Below, piece after piece: positions 21,914 through 28,528 of a stretch of DNA of 30,498 nucleotides; within the stretch, counting starts at the first letter, position 1; every line of letters starts with the position of its first letter. The notes beneath the pieces are model-generated. The model had not been told where the DNA came from, searched no databases, and saw nothing but the letters and a program-made list of their open reading frames with translations. Both the position numbers and the translations under genes were made by a program. Source of the DNA: CAIPSZ01 sp038065015 (GTDB lineage Bacteria > Patescibacteriota > Patescibacteriia > PEXW01); assembly GCA_038065015.1 (NCBI GenBank), contig JBBTRU010000025.1, positions 1-30,498 of the forward strand, in the 5' to 3' direction.

Positions 21914-22345
21914 ATGCTAAAAATTCTTCGTTATAGCATTTTTACCGGTGTATTTTCATCTGGCTTGCTAGCAATGAATGTGTACGTTCTGCACCAAGGT
22001 TGGTTGTGGTTAGCAATATACATAGCACCACCTATCGCGGTAATGCTTTTTATCATGCGAGGCGAGCGTAAGCTCGCGCGATTTTTCGTGCGTTCGTATA
22101 TCTACCTTTTTGGCCAAGCGGTAATCATCGCCCTTTTCGAATTACCCATCTATCAATTTTGGAAAAGCGCGCAAACACCGGCTGGGAGTACGTACACCTG
22201 GTATCAAATGGATGCATTTTACCCACACCTCGGCCTTATATTTATTGCCATTCTCCCAGTGCTATTTGGTTTCTGGTTGTGGGTATACAGTCGGGGTACT
22301 TTACGTGAAAAGCCTGCAATCCAGAGTTATCATGAGAAAATGTAA
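21914..22345 (+). CDS. Four-span membrane protein of unknown function
   Basis: 143 residues, mostly hydrophobic: segments at about 8-28, 30-48, 58-82 and 108-130 (for example GWLWLAIYIAPPIAVMLFIM, LGLIFIAILPVLFGFWLWV). Positively charged loops such as RGERKLARFF lie between segments two and three. No known family is recognised. It is followed within a few bases by two tiny membrane-protein frames and probably shares their transcript. No clear Shine-Dalgarno precedes the ATG. Confidence 0.65.
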   Translation: MLKILRYSIFTGVFSSGLLAMNVYVLHQGWLWLAIYIAPPIAVMLFIMRGERKLARFFVRSYIYLFGQAVIIALFELPIYQFWKSAQTPAGSTYTWYQMDAFYPHLGLIFIAILPVLFGFWLWVYSRGTLREKPAIQSYHEKM

Positions 22346-22350
22346 GTACT

Positions 22351-22464
22351 ATGCTGAAACCTAAAGCATTTCATCGCCTCATGCTCATCCTCGCCGTCCT
22401 TATGGCCTTGGGTTGGGTGTACATCATGCTTACTGTCATCATCACCGGGGATTTAATGCTATGA
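22351..22464 (+). CDS. Tiny single-span membrane protein (37 aa)
   Basis: ATG at 22351, 5 nt after the preceding stop, opens a 37-codon frame: a basic start MLKPKAFHRL and one hydrophobic segment LMLILAVLMALGWVYIMLTVII. Its stop TGA (22462-22464) overlaps the ATG of the next tiny frame. The basic-then-hydrophobic plan and tight packing argue for a real small membrane protein; no homology can be judged at this size. Confidence 0.5.
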   Translation: MLKPKAFHRLMLILAVLMALGWVYIMLTVIITGDLML

Positions 22465-22547
22465 AAGCCCTCTACCGCATTGCTGCTGCAAGTTTAGCCA
22501 CTATTATCTTTAGTGTTATTAGTTTAGTGGTACTTAGTTTTATATAA
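22461..22547 (+). CDS. Tiny single-span membrane protein (28 aa)
   Basis: The ATG overlaps the previous stop (ATGA at 22461-22464), the pattern of translational coupling. MKALYRIAAASLATIIFSVISLVVLSFI is almost entirely one membrane helix after two basic residues. Together with the two genes before it, it forms a small membrane-protein unit. Chance frames of 28 codons are common, so confidence is limited. Confidence 0.4.
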   Translation: MKALYRIAAASLATIIFSVISLVVLSFI

Positions 22548-22556
22548 ATTTCCCCT

Positions 22557-22598
22557 CTCCTCCTTGTTTAAGGAGGAGTGGATCCCGCTACTGCGGGA
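22557..22598. repeat. Two hairpins on the left side of the DUF559 gene
   Basis: CTCCTCCTT-gttt-AAGGAGGAG (22557-22578) and TCCCGC-tact-GCGGGA (22583-22598), then GAGGTGGTAA. This hairpin order is one I have seen beside DUF559 genes in other bacteria. Confidence 0.55.
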
Positions 22599-22603
22599 GA
22601 CGA

Positions 22604-23040
22604 GGTGGTAACTATTATGCAAGCAGCGACGTACAATCATCGAGCGCTCATCGACTATCGTAGAAAGTTACGTCAGAACATGACGCCACCAGAGGTTGTG
22701 CTGTGGGCGCACCTGAAAGGGAAAGGTTTGGGCGTGAAATTTCGACGCCAGCATAGTATAGGTAGATATATTGTTGATTTTTACTGTCCAGCAAAACAAT
22801 TGGTAGTTGAAGTAGATGGTGACCATCACGGGGAACCCCGACAACGCGCACACGATTACGCTCGAGATATGTACTTGCAATCACTTGGGCTGCGTGTACT
22901 TCGAATATCCGCCCGGTCATTGAGCATCAATCATTATGGAGTGTTGGATACTATTCGCTGTCTTGTCCAGCACCCAAGCTAAGTATTACCACCCCCAAAG
23001 TGATAACTAGCACACTCTAGGAAGTCTAATTACCACCCCA
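22604..23040. repeat. Inverted GGTGGTAA / TTACCACC motifs framing DUF559
   Basis: GAGGTGGTAAC is at about 22602-22612 on the left; its inverse TTACCACCCC appears twice on the right (22986-22995 and 23030-23039). Such matched ends on both sides of a nuclease gene suggest element boundaries. Confidence 0.45.
22617..22982 (+). CDS. DUF559 endonuclease-fold protein
   Basis: 121 residues. I start at ATG 22617, because the earlier in-frame GTG at 22578 lies in the flanking hairpin. The protein shows the full DUF559 (Vsr-like, PD-(D/E)XK-type) pattern: LIDYRRKLRQNMTPPEVVLW, then VKFRRQHSIGRYIVDFYCPAKQLVVEVDGDHH, then ARDMYLQSLGLRVLRISARSL. The D of VDFYCP and the E-x-D of VEVDGD are the expected catalytic acids. 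Function of the family is unproven, but DNA cleavage is expected. Length is normal. Palindromes and inverted GGTGGTAA/TTACCACC motifs flank it, so it may be part of a small mobile unit. Confidence 0.87.
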   Translation: MQAATYNHRALIDYRRKLRQNMTPPEVVLWAHLKGKGLGVKFRRQHSIGRYIVDFYCPAKQLVVEVDGDHHGEPRQRAHDYARDMYLQSLGLRVLRISARSLSINHYGVLDTIRCLVQHPS

Positions 23041-23104
23041 AATGTTTGGCAAGAATCGATACTTGGTAATGGGATAGTACTTATTTTATATCAGACTGAG
23101 ACCC

Positions 23105-23130
23105 TTCCCCTCCTCAATTGAGGAGGGGAA
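23105..23130. repeat. Perfect 26-bp palindrome right of the DUF559 gene
   Basis: Arms TTCCCCTCCTCAA/TTGAGGAGGGGAA form a perfect 13+13 palindrome. It echoes the CTCCTCCTT/AAGGAGGAG hairpin on the left of the gene and may mark the right edge of an element or terminate transcription. Confidence 0.6.
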
Positions 23131-23141
23131 GGGGAAGACTC

Positions 23142-23169
23142 TTGACATCCCCCACACATATGCTAGCTT
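23142..23169 (+). promoter_or_regulatory. Promoter of the asparaginase-fold gene
   Basis: TTGACA (23142-23147), 16-nt spacer ending TGC, and TAGCTT (23164-23169). The start near 23176 means that in-frame starts at 23118 and 23160 cannot be used. Confidence 0.6.
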
Positions 23170-23228
23170 TTGACCAAGCGACGGCGCTAGATCCGCGACG
23201 GCGCGCTCATCAAGAAACCGAGCCTGGC

Positions 23229-24245
23229 ATGGCCAAGCAGCTGCCTACCATCACTCTGCTCTTCGCCGGTGGCGCAACCCTCCAAACCGAGGGCAAGACC
23301 ATCGTCACTGTGCAGTCGGCCGCGGACGCACAAGCCTGGCTGGAACACTTTCCAGAGCTCAACCTCATTGCTAAGGTCGAGCCGGTTTTCGTTTTGGCCG
23401 ACGGCAAGGACATCGAACCCGAAGATTGGAATTCCGTCACGAAGATAATCAAAGATCGATACGCGAGCACCGATGGGTTTGTCATTTTGCAAGGCGTGGA
23501 TTCCATGCTCTACACCGGTGCGTTCCTTTCGTTTGCGCTGCAGGGTTTGGGCAAGCCCGTCGTGCTCACTGGCTCGCCGCTAACGCCCGAGCACAACCAG
23601 GCCGCGGACTTGCAAGGCTTCATCTCGCACTACCGCACACTCGGCGTCCGCGCCAACCTCATCAATGCCGTGCAGGTTGCGACCAAGAATCTTGTCGAAG
23701 TAAGCATCCTGTTTGGCAACCAGCTGCTCCGGGCCAACCGCGGCCGCAAGTCGCCCGGTACGTCGTTCAACGTTTTTGAAGCCGACGAAACCGACGTGCT
23801 CGGCCGTGTGGATTTTGGCATCAAGCTTAAAGCCGAGCAGCAGCGCACTACGGACCCGCTGCACGTGGTGGCCCTGCAAGACAAGCACGTAGCCATAGTC
23901 CGCCTCCACCCGGGGTTCCGGCCAGACGAGTTGAGCCGCGTCGTACAGGAAAAACCCGACGCAATTATCCTGCACACCTATATGCAAGGCGGCGTGCCAA
24001 CGAAGCTCGCACCCTTGCTCCGCCTGGCCGAGCAGCAGGGGACGGCTGTCGTTGTGTTCAACCCGTACCTGGCAGCAAGTGTAACCGCCGATACAGCAAC
24101 GGTCATATCCGGCATGAGTTACGAAGCCCTCTACGCCAAAGTGCTGTGGGCGCTTTCGAAAACCACCAATCCGGAGATTGCCCGCAAACTGCTCTTGCAA
24201 CCCACCCGCAATGAATTTGGCACGGGGAAGGAGACGGGAGATTAG
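23229..24245 (+). CDS. Asparaginase/GatD-fold protein with altered active site
   Basis: 338 residues from ATG 23229, the usual length for type I/II L-asparaginase. The framework is clear: TITLLFAGGATLQTEGK, FVILQGVDSMLYTGAFLSFAL, KPVVLTGSPLTP and LLRANRGRKSPGTSFNVFEA, with VVVFNPYLAASVTADT near the end. However, the nucleophile Thr of the usual TGGT(I) is Ala (AGGA) and the second Thr of HGTDTM is Val (QGVDSM); the Asp and the later Lys remain. The Gly-rich loops are kept, so ligand binding may persist while amidohydrolysis may not. A GatD role is unlikely without a GatE. It is followed after 3 nt by the NDT-like/RHH gene, a likely operon. Confidence 0.85.
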   Translation: MAKQLPTITLLFAGGATLQTEGKTIVTVQSAADAQAWLEHFPELNLIAKVEPVFVLADGKDIEPEDWNSVTKIIKDRYASTDGFVILQGVDSMLYTGAFLSFALQGLGKPVVLTGSPLTPEHNQAADLQGFISHYRTLGVRANLINAVQVATKNLVEVSILFGNQLLRANRGRKSPGTSFNVFEADETDVLGRVDFGIKLKAEQQRTTDPLHVVALQDKHVAIVRLHPGFRPDELSRVVQEKPDAIILHTYMQGGVPTKLAPLLRLAEQQGTAVVVFNPYLAASVTADTATVISGMSYEALYAKVLWALSKTTNPEIARKLLLQPTRNEFGTGKETGD

Positions 24246-24248
24246 CGT

Positions 24249-24851
24249 ATGCGCGTCTACTTTTTCCAAGCCCCGCCCCAGAAATCTCGCTTCGTTGGCG
24301 TGCACGAAGATATTCTCAACGTCCTGGATGAGAAGAAGCTTTTCTACGTTACCAGCGACGGCAAGAACAGCGTTGACCTGCCGCAGGAAGAATTGGAAGC
24401 CTTAAATAAATCGGGCGGGAGTTTGCTGGATAAAATGGACGCTCTGGTTATTGAAGGCTCGGAGCCGGATGCCGACCTGGGCTACTTGCTAGCCTACGCC
24501 ATGAGCATGCGCCGACCGACCATTTACCTGTACGATAAAGACGTAAGCAACCGCGGTGTGCTCAAGTACCTGGGCGATAGGCAAGTGCCGTCATTCATCC
24601 AGGTACGGTCGTACAGCGGGGATCAGGTGGTGGCCTATGTTGATCAGTTTCTCACCGGTCTAGTGGGCGAAAAAGCCGAACACGAGCCAACCGTGAAGTT
24701 CACCCTGCGAATTACCCCCGCCATGGAGCGGTACTTGCAGTGGAAGGCCAAACAGATGAAAATGACCAAGGCCGATTTTCTGCGAGACCAAATTGACACT
24801 CAGGTAATGCAGCGAGACGAGGCGTACAAGAAATTTTTGAAGAAGGAATAA
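24249..24851 (+). CDS. NDT-like Rossmann domain fused to ribbon-helix-helix-like tail
   Basis: 200 residues. The N-terminal 130 resemble nucleoside 2-deoxyribosyltransferase and related nucleotide-binding folds: MRVYFFQAPP, then KMDALVIEGSEPDADLGYLLAYAMSMRRPTIYLYD, which parallels 'aD-vvae-s-ps-GvG-ElgyA-algkPvl-l'. The catalytic Glu expected in 'G-x-E-x-x-x-A' is Leu here. Residues about 150-190 (VKFTLRITPAMERYLQWKAKQMKMTKADFLRDQI) look like an RHH DNA-binding motif: a basic strand followed by two helices. A sensor-regulator binding a nucleotide-like ligand is inferred. It lies 3 nt after the asparaginase-fold gene and 3 nt before the first sensor gene, so all are probably co-transcribed. 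Confidence 0.7.
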   Translation: MRVYFFQAPPQKSRFVGVHEDILNVLDEKKLFYVTSDGKNSVDLPQEELEALNKSGGSLLDKMDALVIEGSEPDADLGYLLAYAMSMRRPTIYLYDKDVSNRGVLKYLGDRQVPSFIQVRSYSGDQVVAYVDQFLTGLVGEKAEHEPTVKFTLRITPAMERYLQWKAKQMKMTKADFLRDQIDTQVMQRDEAYKKFLKKE

Positions 24852-24854
24852 TAT

Positions 24855-26273
24855 ATGATAATGAATTTTCTATATTTACTTAACCTTCTCGCCGTTTTAG
24901 TCAATCTTGGCCTGGGTATTTTTGTGTATTTTAATGGTAGGAAAAAGAAAGTAAATCGAGCCTATTTATTCTTATCATTAGCAATTTCTGGATGGGTGTT
25001 TACAAACTTACTTACATATTATTTAGTTGATTACAATGCAATTGCTATAAGTGGAAAATTTGATTATGCATTTGCCGCTTTACTTGTTCCACTCTTTTTT
25101 ACATTTGCAATATATTTTCCAAACGAAAAGTTCCATATTAAAACGAAATTATTGCATATTGGCCTAATCGTTAGTTGGGTATCAGGCATTTTAGTGATTA
25201 TTGCCTCCCTATTTACTAAGTACATTCAAGTTCGACCAATAGTAATAACACCTCATGTAGTAACAATTGAGCAGGGGTCAGGTCATCCATACTTTTTTGC
25301 ATATTATATACTCTTTGTTGCCTGGGCCTTTGCAATATTGATTCAAAAGATAAAACGAACAACCGGTATTGATAAGCAAAAGATAACCATAGTAGTTTAT
25401 GGCTTTGCGGTAGCTGGAATATTTGGCACAACAGGAAATTTAGTCCTCACAACATTTTTACACTCACTAACTGGACAAGCTATAGCTTCTCTCATAGGTC
25501 CAATATTTACTGTTGCATTAGTTGCCTCTATGGCGTATGCAATTCTTAAGTACCGCTTGCTGGATATTCAGTTTGCCATTCAACGTGGTATTGCACGCTT
25601 ACTCACCTTTGGCATCATCTTCGGCTTTTTTGCCTACCTCTTGCTCTTCATCGAACGGAATGTGGAAGCAACGTCAGAACGGAATGTATCGTTACTCATC
25701 GTGGTTGTGGTGCTGGTGCTCACAGTGGAACCTTTGCGTCGGTGGATTTATCGGTTTGTAGATAGCTTGTTCGACAATCAAGAGCGCAAGCGGCGCGATG
25801 CGCTGCAGCGCATTCAGCTCGTCGCTTCATCCACGCTGAAATTCACGTCGTTGGTGGAACGGCTGACTTCAGAATTGCATAATGTCTTCGGGGTTGATGT
25901 GCATTTTCTCTTGCGCGACGAGCAGCATGGCAAGCTGGCTGGCGTTGCCGAGCTTTCTCTCAAAGACCCCATTGCCGGGCAGATTGTGGATGGGAAAGTC
26001 ATTATTACCGATGAGCTGCCGTACCGTATAGAGAACGGCGAAGCCATGCTCGCGCCGCTGCACACGTGGCTGCAGAGCAACAAAATAAGCGCGGTGCTGC
26101 CCATTGGCAACCGAGAAGACTTCGTAGGGGCATTTATTTTCCACGACGGACAGGGGAGCGTGCCATTCACAACAGATCGGGTAGAGTTCCTCAAGCGATT
26201 CCGCAACCAAGTCCAGTTCGCCTTTGCCAGTGCGTACGCGTACAAGCTGGCTATTGAACGAATAAGCGCCTAG
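24855..26273 (+). CDS. 7TM sensor with GAF-like domain, no kinase; AT-rich front half
   Basis: 472 residues. Residues about 1-225 are seven membrane segments of the type found at the N-terminus of 7TM histidine kinases, ending in the conserved AYAILKYRLLDI. Two more hydrophobic segments follow (LLTFGIIFGFFAYLLLF, LLIVVVVLVLTVEPL), then a linker helix and a cytosolic GAF-like domain at about 320-470 (FVDSLFDNQERKRRDALQRIQ, LHNVFGVDVHFLLRD, ADELPYRI-type motif). There is no HisKA, HATPase, GGDEF or phosphatase domain, so it can sense but needs a partner to signal. Bases 24855-25550 are about 30-38% GC with AT-rich codons, whereas the rest is about 50%. It shares its C-terminal half with the next gene. 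Confidence 0.82.
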   Translation: MIMNFLYLLNLLAVLVNLGLGIFVYFNGRKKKVNRAYLFLSLAISGWVFTNLLTYYLVDYNAIAISGKFDYAFAALLVPLFFTFAIYFPNEKFHIKTKLLHIGLIVSWVSGILVIIASLFTKYIQVRPIVITPHVVTIEQGSGHPYFFAYYILFVAWAFAILIQKIKRTTGIDKQKITIVVYGFAVAGIFGTTGNLVLTTFLHSLTGQAIASLIGPIFTVALVASMAYAILKYRLLDIQFAIQRGIARLLTFGIIFGFFAYLLLFIERNVEATSERNVSLLIVVVVLVLTVEPLRRWIYRFVDSLFDNQERKRRDALQRIQLVASSTLKFTSLVERLTSELHNVFGVDVHFLLRDEQHGKLAGVAELSLKDPIAGQIVDGKVIITDELPYRIENGEAMLAPLHTWLQSNKISAVLPIGNREDFVGAFIFHDGQGSVPFTTDRVEFLKRFRNQVQFAFASAYAYKLAIERISA

Positions 26274-26276
26274 CTT

Positions 26277-27650
26277 ATGTATATCATCATTTTTATTGCC
26301 GGTGCATTGAACCTCTTGTTAGGTATCTTCCTTGTGAGCCGCGCGCGAAATCGTGTCCAAAAAAGTTTTGGCTACCTTGTCTTACTCATCGCCGCCTGGG
26401 TATTTGTGAATTTTACCTACTTCCAATTTCCTCGGTACCCATACGTGCATCTGAGTTACTCGGTTGGTGCTTTCCTTATAAGTGCAATATTTTTTTGGGT
26501 TGCCACATTTGCACGTCAGCACATTTCCGGGCTTGCGCGGTGGATTGTACTTTGCAGTACTGTTGGAATCGCTGTATTGAGCATGATGCCCGGATTAGTT
26601 CTTGGCGATGATATAAGCATTGGTCCCGTGCAGTACGTTGTCACGCTTGGGCCACTCTTTGGCGTGTACGCGGCTTTTGGCACCTTGATATTTTTTGCCG
26701 CTGCAATCATCCTTGTCCGCGCATTCTTACGTACGAAGGGATTGGATAGACTGCGAATGGCGTACGTAGTTTTGGGCTTTATCATACCCATTGCCCTTAT
26801 TATCGTTGTAGATTTTATCATGCCACTTTTTGGTGTGCTGTGGTCAGCGGGTTTAGATAGCCCTACGTCATTAGTTTTTGCAGCGTTCATTTCGTACGCA
26901 ATCCTTCGACACCGTTTCTTTGACATTCGGATAGTCATCCGTAAGAGCTTGATCCAGTTTTTCACCTTTGTCCTACTCTTTGCAATTTACGCTTATGCGC
27001 TCCTGCTCGTTCAGCGGTCCACAAGTTCCACATTTACCTTAAGTAGTAATACCTCGCTTCTCATAACTATTTTCATCATTGGCCTTACTATTGAGCCGCT
27101 GCGGAAGGGGATATACAAGTTCATAGACGGTATTGTGGCGAACCGGGAGAAGGACAGGCAGGATGCACTCAAACGCATGCAGCTCATGGCCGCCTCGACC
27201 ATGCAGTTCCAGACACTAGTCGAACGGACGCAGCAAGAATTGGGGAAGACGTTTGGCGTATCTGTCGATTTCCTGTTGGCAGAAAGGCGGGTGCAAGCAT
27301 TGACGCAATTCCCGACTGGTCAAATGAAGGTGAAACTGGAAGATGTGGTTGGCCAGCGTATTGCTGGTGGGCGCGTGCTTATTGCGGATGAGCTACCCTA
27401 CCGCATTGAGAATGGCGAAACGTCATTGAAAGTTGTACACGATTGGATGCAGTCGAATAGCGTAAGCGCCATCGTCCCAATTGGGTCAGGGGAGGATATG
27501 GTGGGGGTATTCCTGTTCCGCGGAATGGGGAAGACCGTATTTACGGCCGACATGGTGAAATTCCTCAAAGACTTCCAAGAGCAGTCCATGTTTGCTTTTG
27601 CAAGCTCTTACGCGTATAAATTGGCAGTGGAGAGAATTGGTATGAAGTAG
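26277..27650 (+). CDS. Paralogous 7TM sensor with GAF-like domain, no kinase
   Basis: 457 residues, a tandem relative of the gene before it and starting 4 nt after its stop. Same plan: seven N-terminal membrane segments up to SYAILRHRFFDIRIVIRKSL, two further ones (FFTFVLLFAIYAYALLLV, LLITIFIIGLTIEPLRKGIY), and a cytosolic GAF-like part. The last 120 residues are highly similar to the neighbour, including DELPYRIENGE, W-x-QSN-x-(I/V)SA(I/V)(L/V)PIG and FAFAS-x-YAYKLA(I/V)ERI. Base composition is normal across the whole gene. No output domain is present. Pairing with its neighbour, as a hetero-oligomer with different sensing halves, is inferred. Confidence 0.82.
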   Translation: MYIIIFIAGALNLLLGIFLVSRARNRVQKSFGYLVLLIAAWVFVNFTYFQFPRYPYVHLSYSVGAFLISAIFFWVATFARQHISGLARWIVLCSTVGIAVLSMMPGLVLGDDISIGPVQYVVTLGPLFGVYAAFGTLIFFAAAIILVRAFLRTKGLDRLRMAYVVLGFIIPIALIIVVDFIMPLFGVLWSAGLDSPTSLVFAAFISYAILRHRFFDIRIVIRKSLIQFFTFVLLFAIYAYALLLVQRSTSSTFTLSSNTSLLITIFIIGLTIEPLRKGIYKFIDGIVANREKDRQDALKRMQLMAASTMQFQTLVERTQQELGKTFGVSVDFLLAERRVQALTQFPTGQMKVKLEDVVGQRIAGGRVLIADELPYRIENGETSLKVVHDWMQSNSVSAIVPIGSGEDMVGVFLFRGMGKTVFTADMVKFLKDFQEQSMFAFASSYAYKLAVERIGMK

Positions 27651-27656
27651 TGATGT

Positions 27657-28340
27657 ATGAACATCACAGTCAAAATTAATGCCCATGAAGATGCCCTGAA
27701 TTGGTGGCACGCCTGTAATGGTGTCGCGCGGTTTGGCGTTGACTGGAAATCGAGAATTTCCCCTTCTCTGCAAAGGAGAATAGTAGGGAAGACTCAGGAG
27801 CAAGCATTACATTTCCTCCGGCCATACCTGCAGAAGTTGTACAAACAAGTTGATATTAAACATAAACGAGGTGAACTTCAGACACTGTTTCGCGAGAAAC
27901 AAGACCGTATCGCTGAACGGATGGAACACACTACGGGAAAGAAAATTTGCCGTAAGGATTTTACTATTCTCTTAACCACATTCCCCCGATGTCCGTACGA
28001 TCCTGCGAAGGGGATTATCTGGTCGTATACAGAACGTAATATAGCCTTCTCAATTGTGAGTTTTGTTCACGAATTAAACCACTTTCAAGTTCTTTATTAC
28101 TTCAAAAAGCAGATACGAAAGAAGCTTTCCGAGAGTCAATTTGAAGATTTGAAAGAAGCACTAACAGTCATTAACAACGATGCATTCAAAGGGATATTCC
28201 TTGTGGCTGAACAAGGGTATCCAAGCCATATGGATCTCCGTGCCGACCTTTTGCGCCACTGGAGGAGGAATAAGAATTTTTCGAAGTTGATTGCCTATGG
28301 GACGAAGATTACACCTAAATACATGAAAAAGATGAGGTAA
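27657..28340 (+). CDS. Cytosolic protein with HELNH zincin-like motif
   Basis: 227 residues, no signal peptide or membrane segment. SFVHELNHFQVLYYFKK contains HELNH, a match to the zinc metallopeptidase motif HExxH, preceded by IAFSIVS as the expected hydrophobic helix. A possible third ligand is the Glu in QFEDLKEALTVIN, some 30 residues later. The rest is basic and helical (KHKRGELQTLFREKQDRIAERMEH). Such single-domain zincin-like proteins are common among CPR hypotheticals; substrate and activity are unknown. It starts 6 nt after the second sensor gene, so it may belong to the same transcript. The cassette palindrome at 28371 is the likely terminator. Confidence 0.68.
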   Translation: MNITVKINAHEDALNWWHACNGVARFGVDWKSRISPSLQRRIVGKTQEQALHFLRPYLQKLYKQVDIKHKRGELQTLFREKQDRIAERMEHTTGKKICRKDFTILLTTFPRCPYDPAKGIIWSYTERNIAFSIVSFVHELNHFQVLYYFKKQIRKKLSESQFEDLKEALTVINNDAFKGIFLVAEQGYPSHMDLRADLLRHWRRNKNFSKLIAYGTKITPKYMKKMR

Positions 28341-28370
28341 TTAACTTTCTGATGCCTCCGAGGCTAAAAT

Positions 28371-28441
28371 CAGCGCCGTCGCGACGGCGCTGTTTTGTCG
28401 TGGATAACTCGGCTAAAAACGTCAAATTTACGTGCTAGCCT
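28371..28441 (+). promoter_or_regulatory. Palindrome-promoter cassette, copy 2
   Basis: A perfect palindrome with 11-bp arms (28371-28392), then TTTTGTCGTGGATAACTCGG, CTAAAA and the extended -10 TGC-TAGCCT (28436-28441). The 44-nt spacing from palindrome to -10 equals that in copies 1 and 3. The palindrome plus TTTT can also end the preceding transcript. Confidence 0.75.
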
Positions 28442-28488
28442 ATGTATATCAAACAAACGCTATTCATCTAACCCTGGAAAGTAGGTGA

Positions 28489-28518
28489 ATGGCACAAATC
28501 CATAATGTTCTTTTATAA
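28489..28518 (+). CDS. Putative nine-codon leader peptide
   Basis: ATG-GCA-CAA-ATC-CAT-AAT-GTT-CTT-TTA-TAA follows GTAGGT, a weak ribosome site. Its stop overlaps AAGGAGG, the ribosome site of the lipoprotein gene, so ribosomes finishing it would sit on that site. In the homologous leader at 21384 the frame shares only the first three codons. Confidence 0.35.
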   Translation: MAQIHNVLL

Positions 28519-28528
28519 GGAGGTTTCC

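Noticed and set aside
22986..23039. CRISPR-like direct repeat (TTACCACCCC twice)
   Set aside because: Only two short copies with no regular spacer; they fit element-end motifs of the DUF559 unit better.
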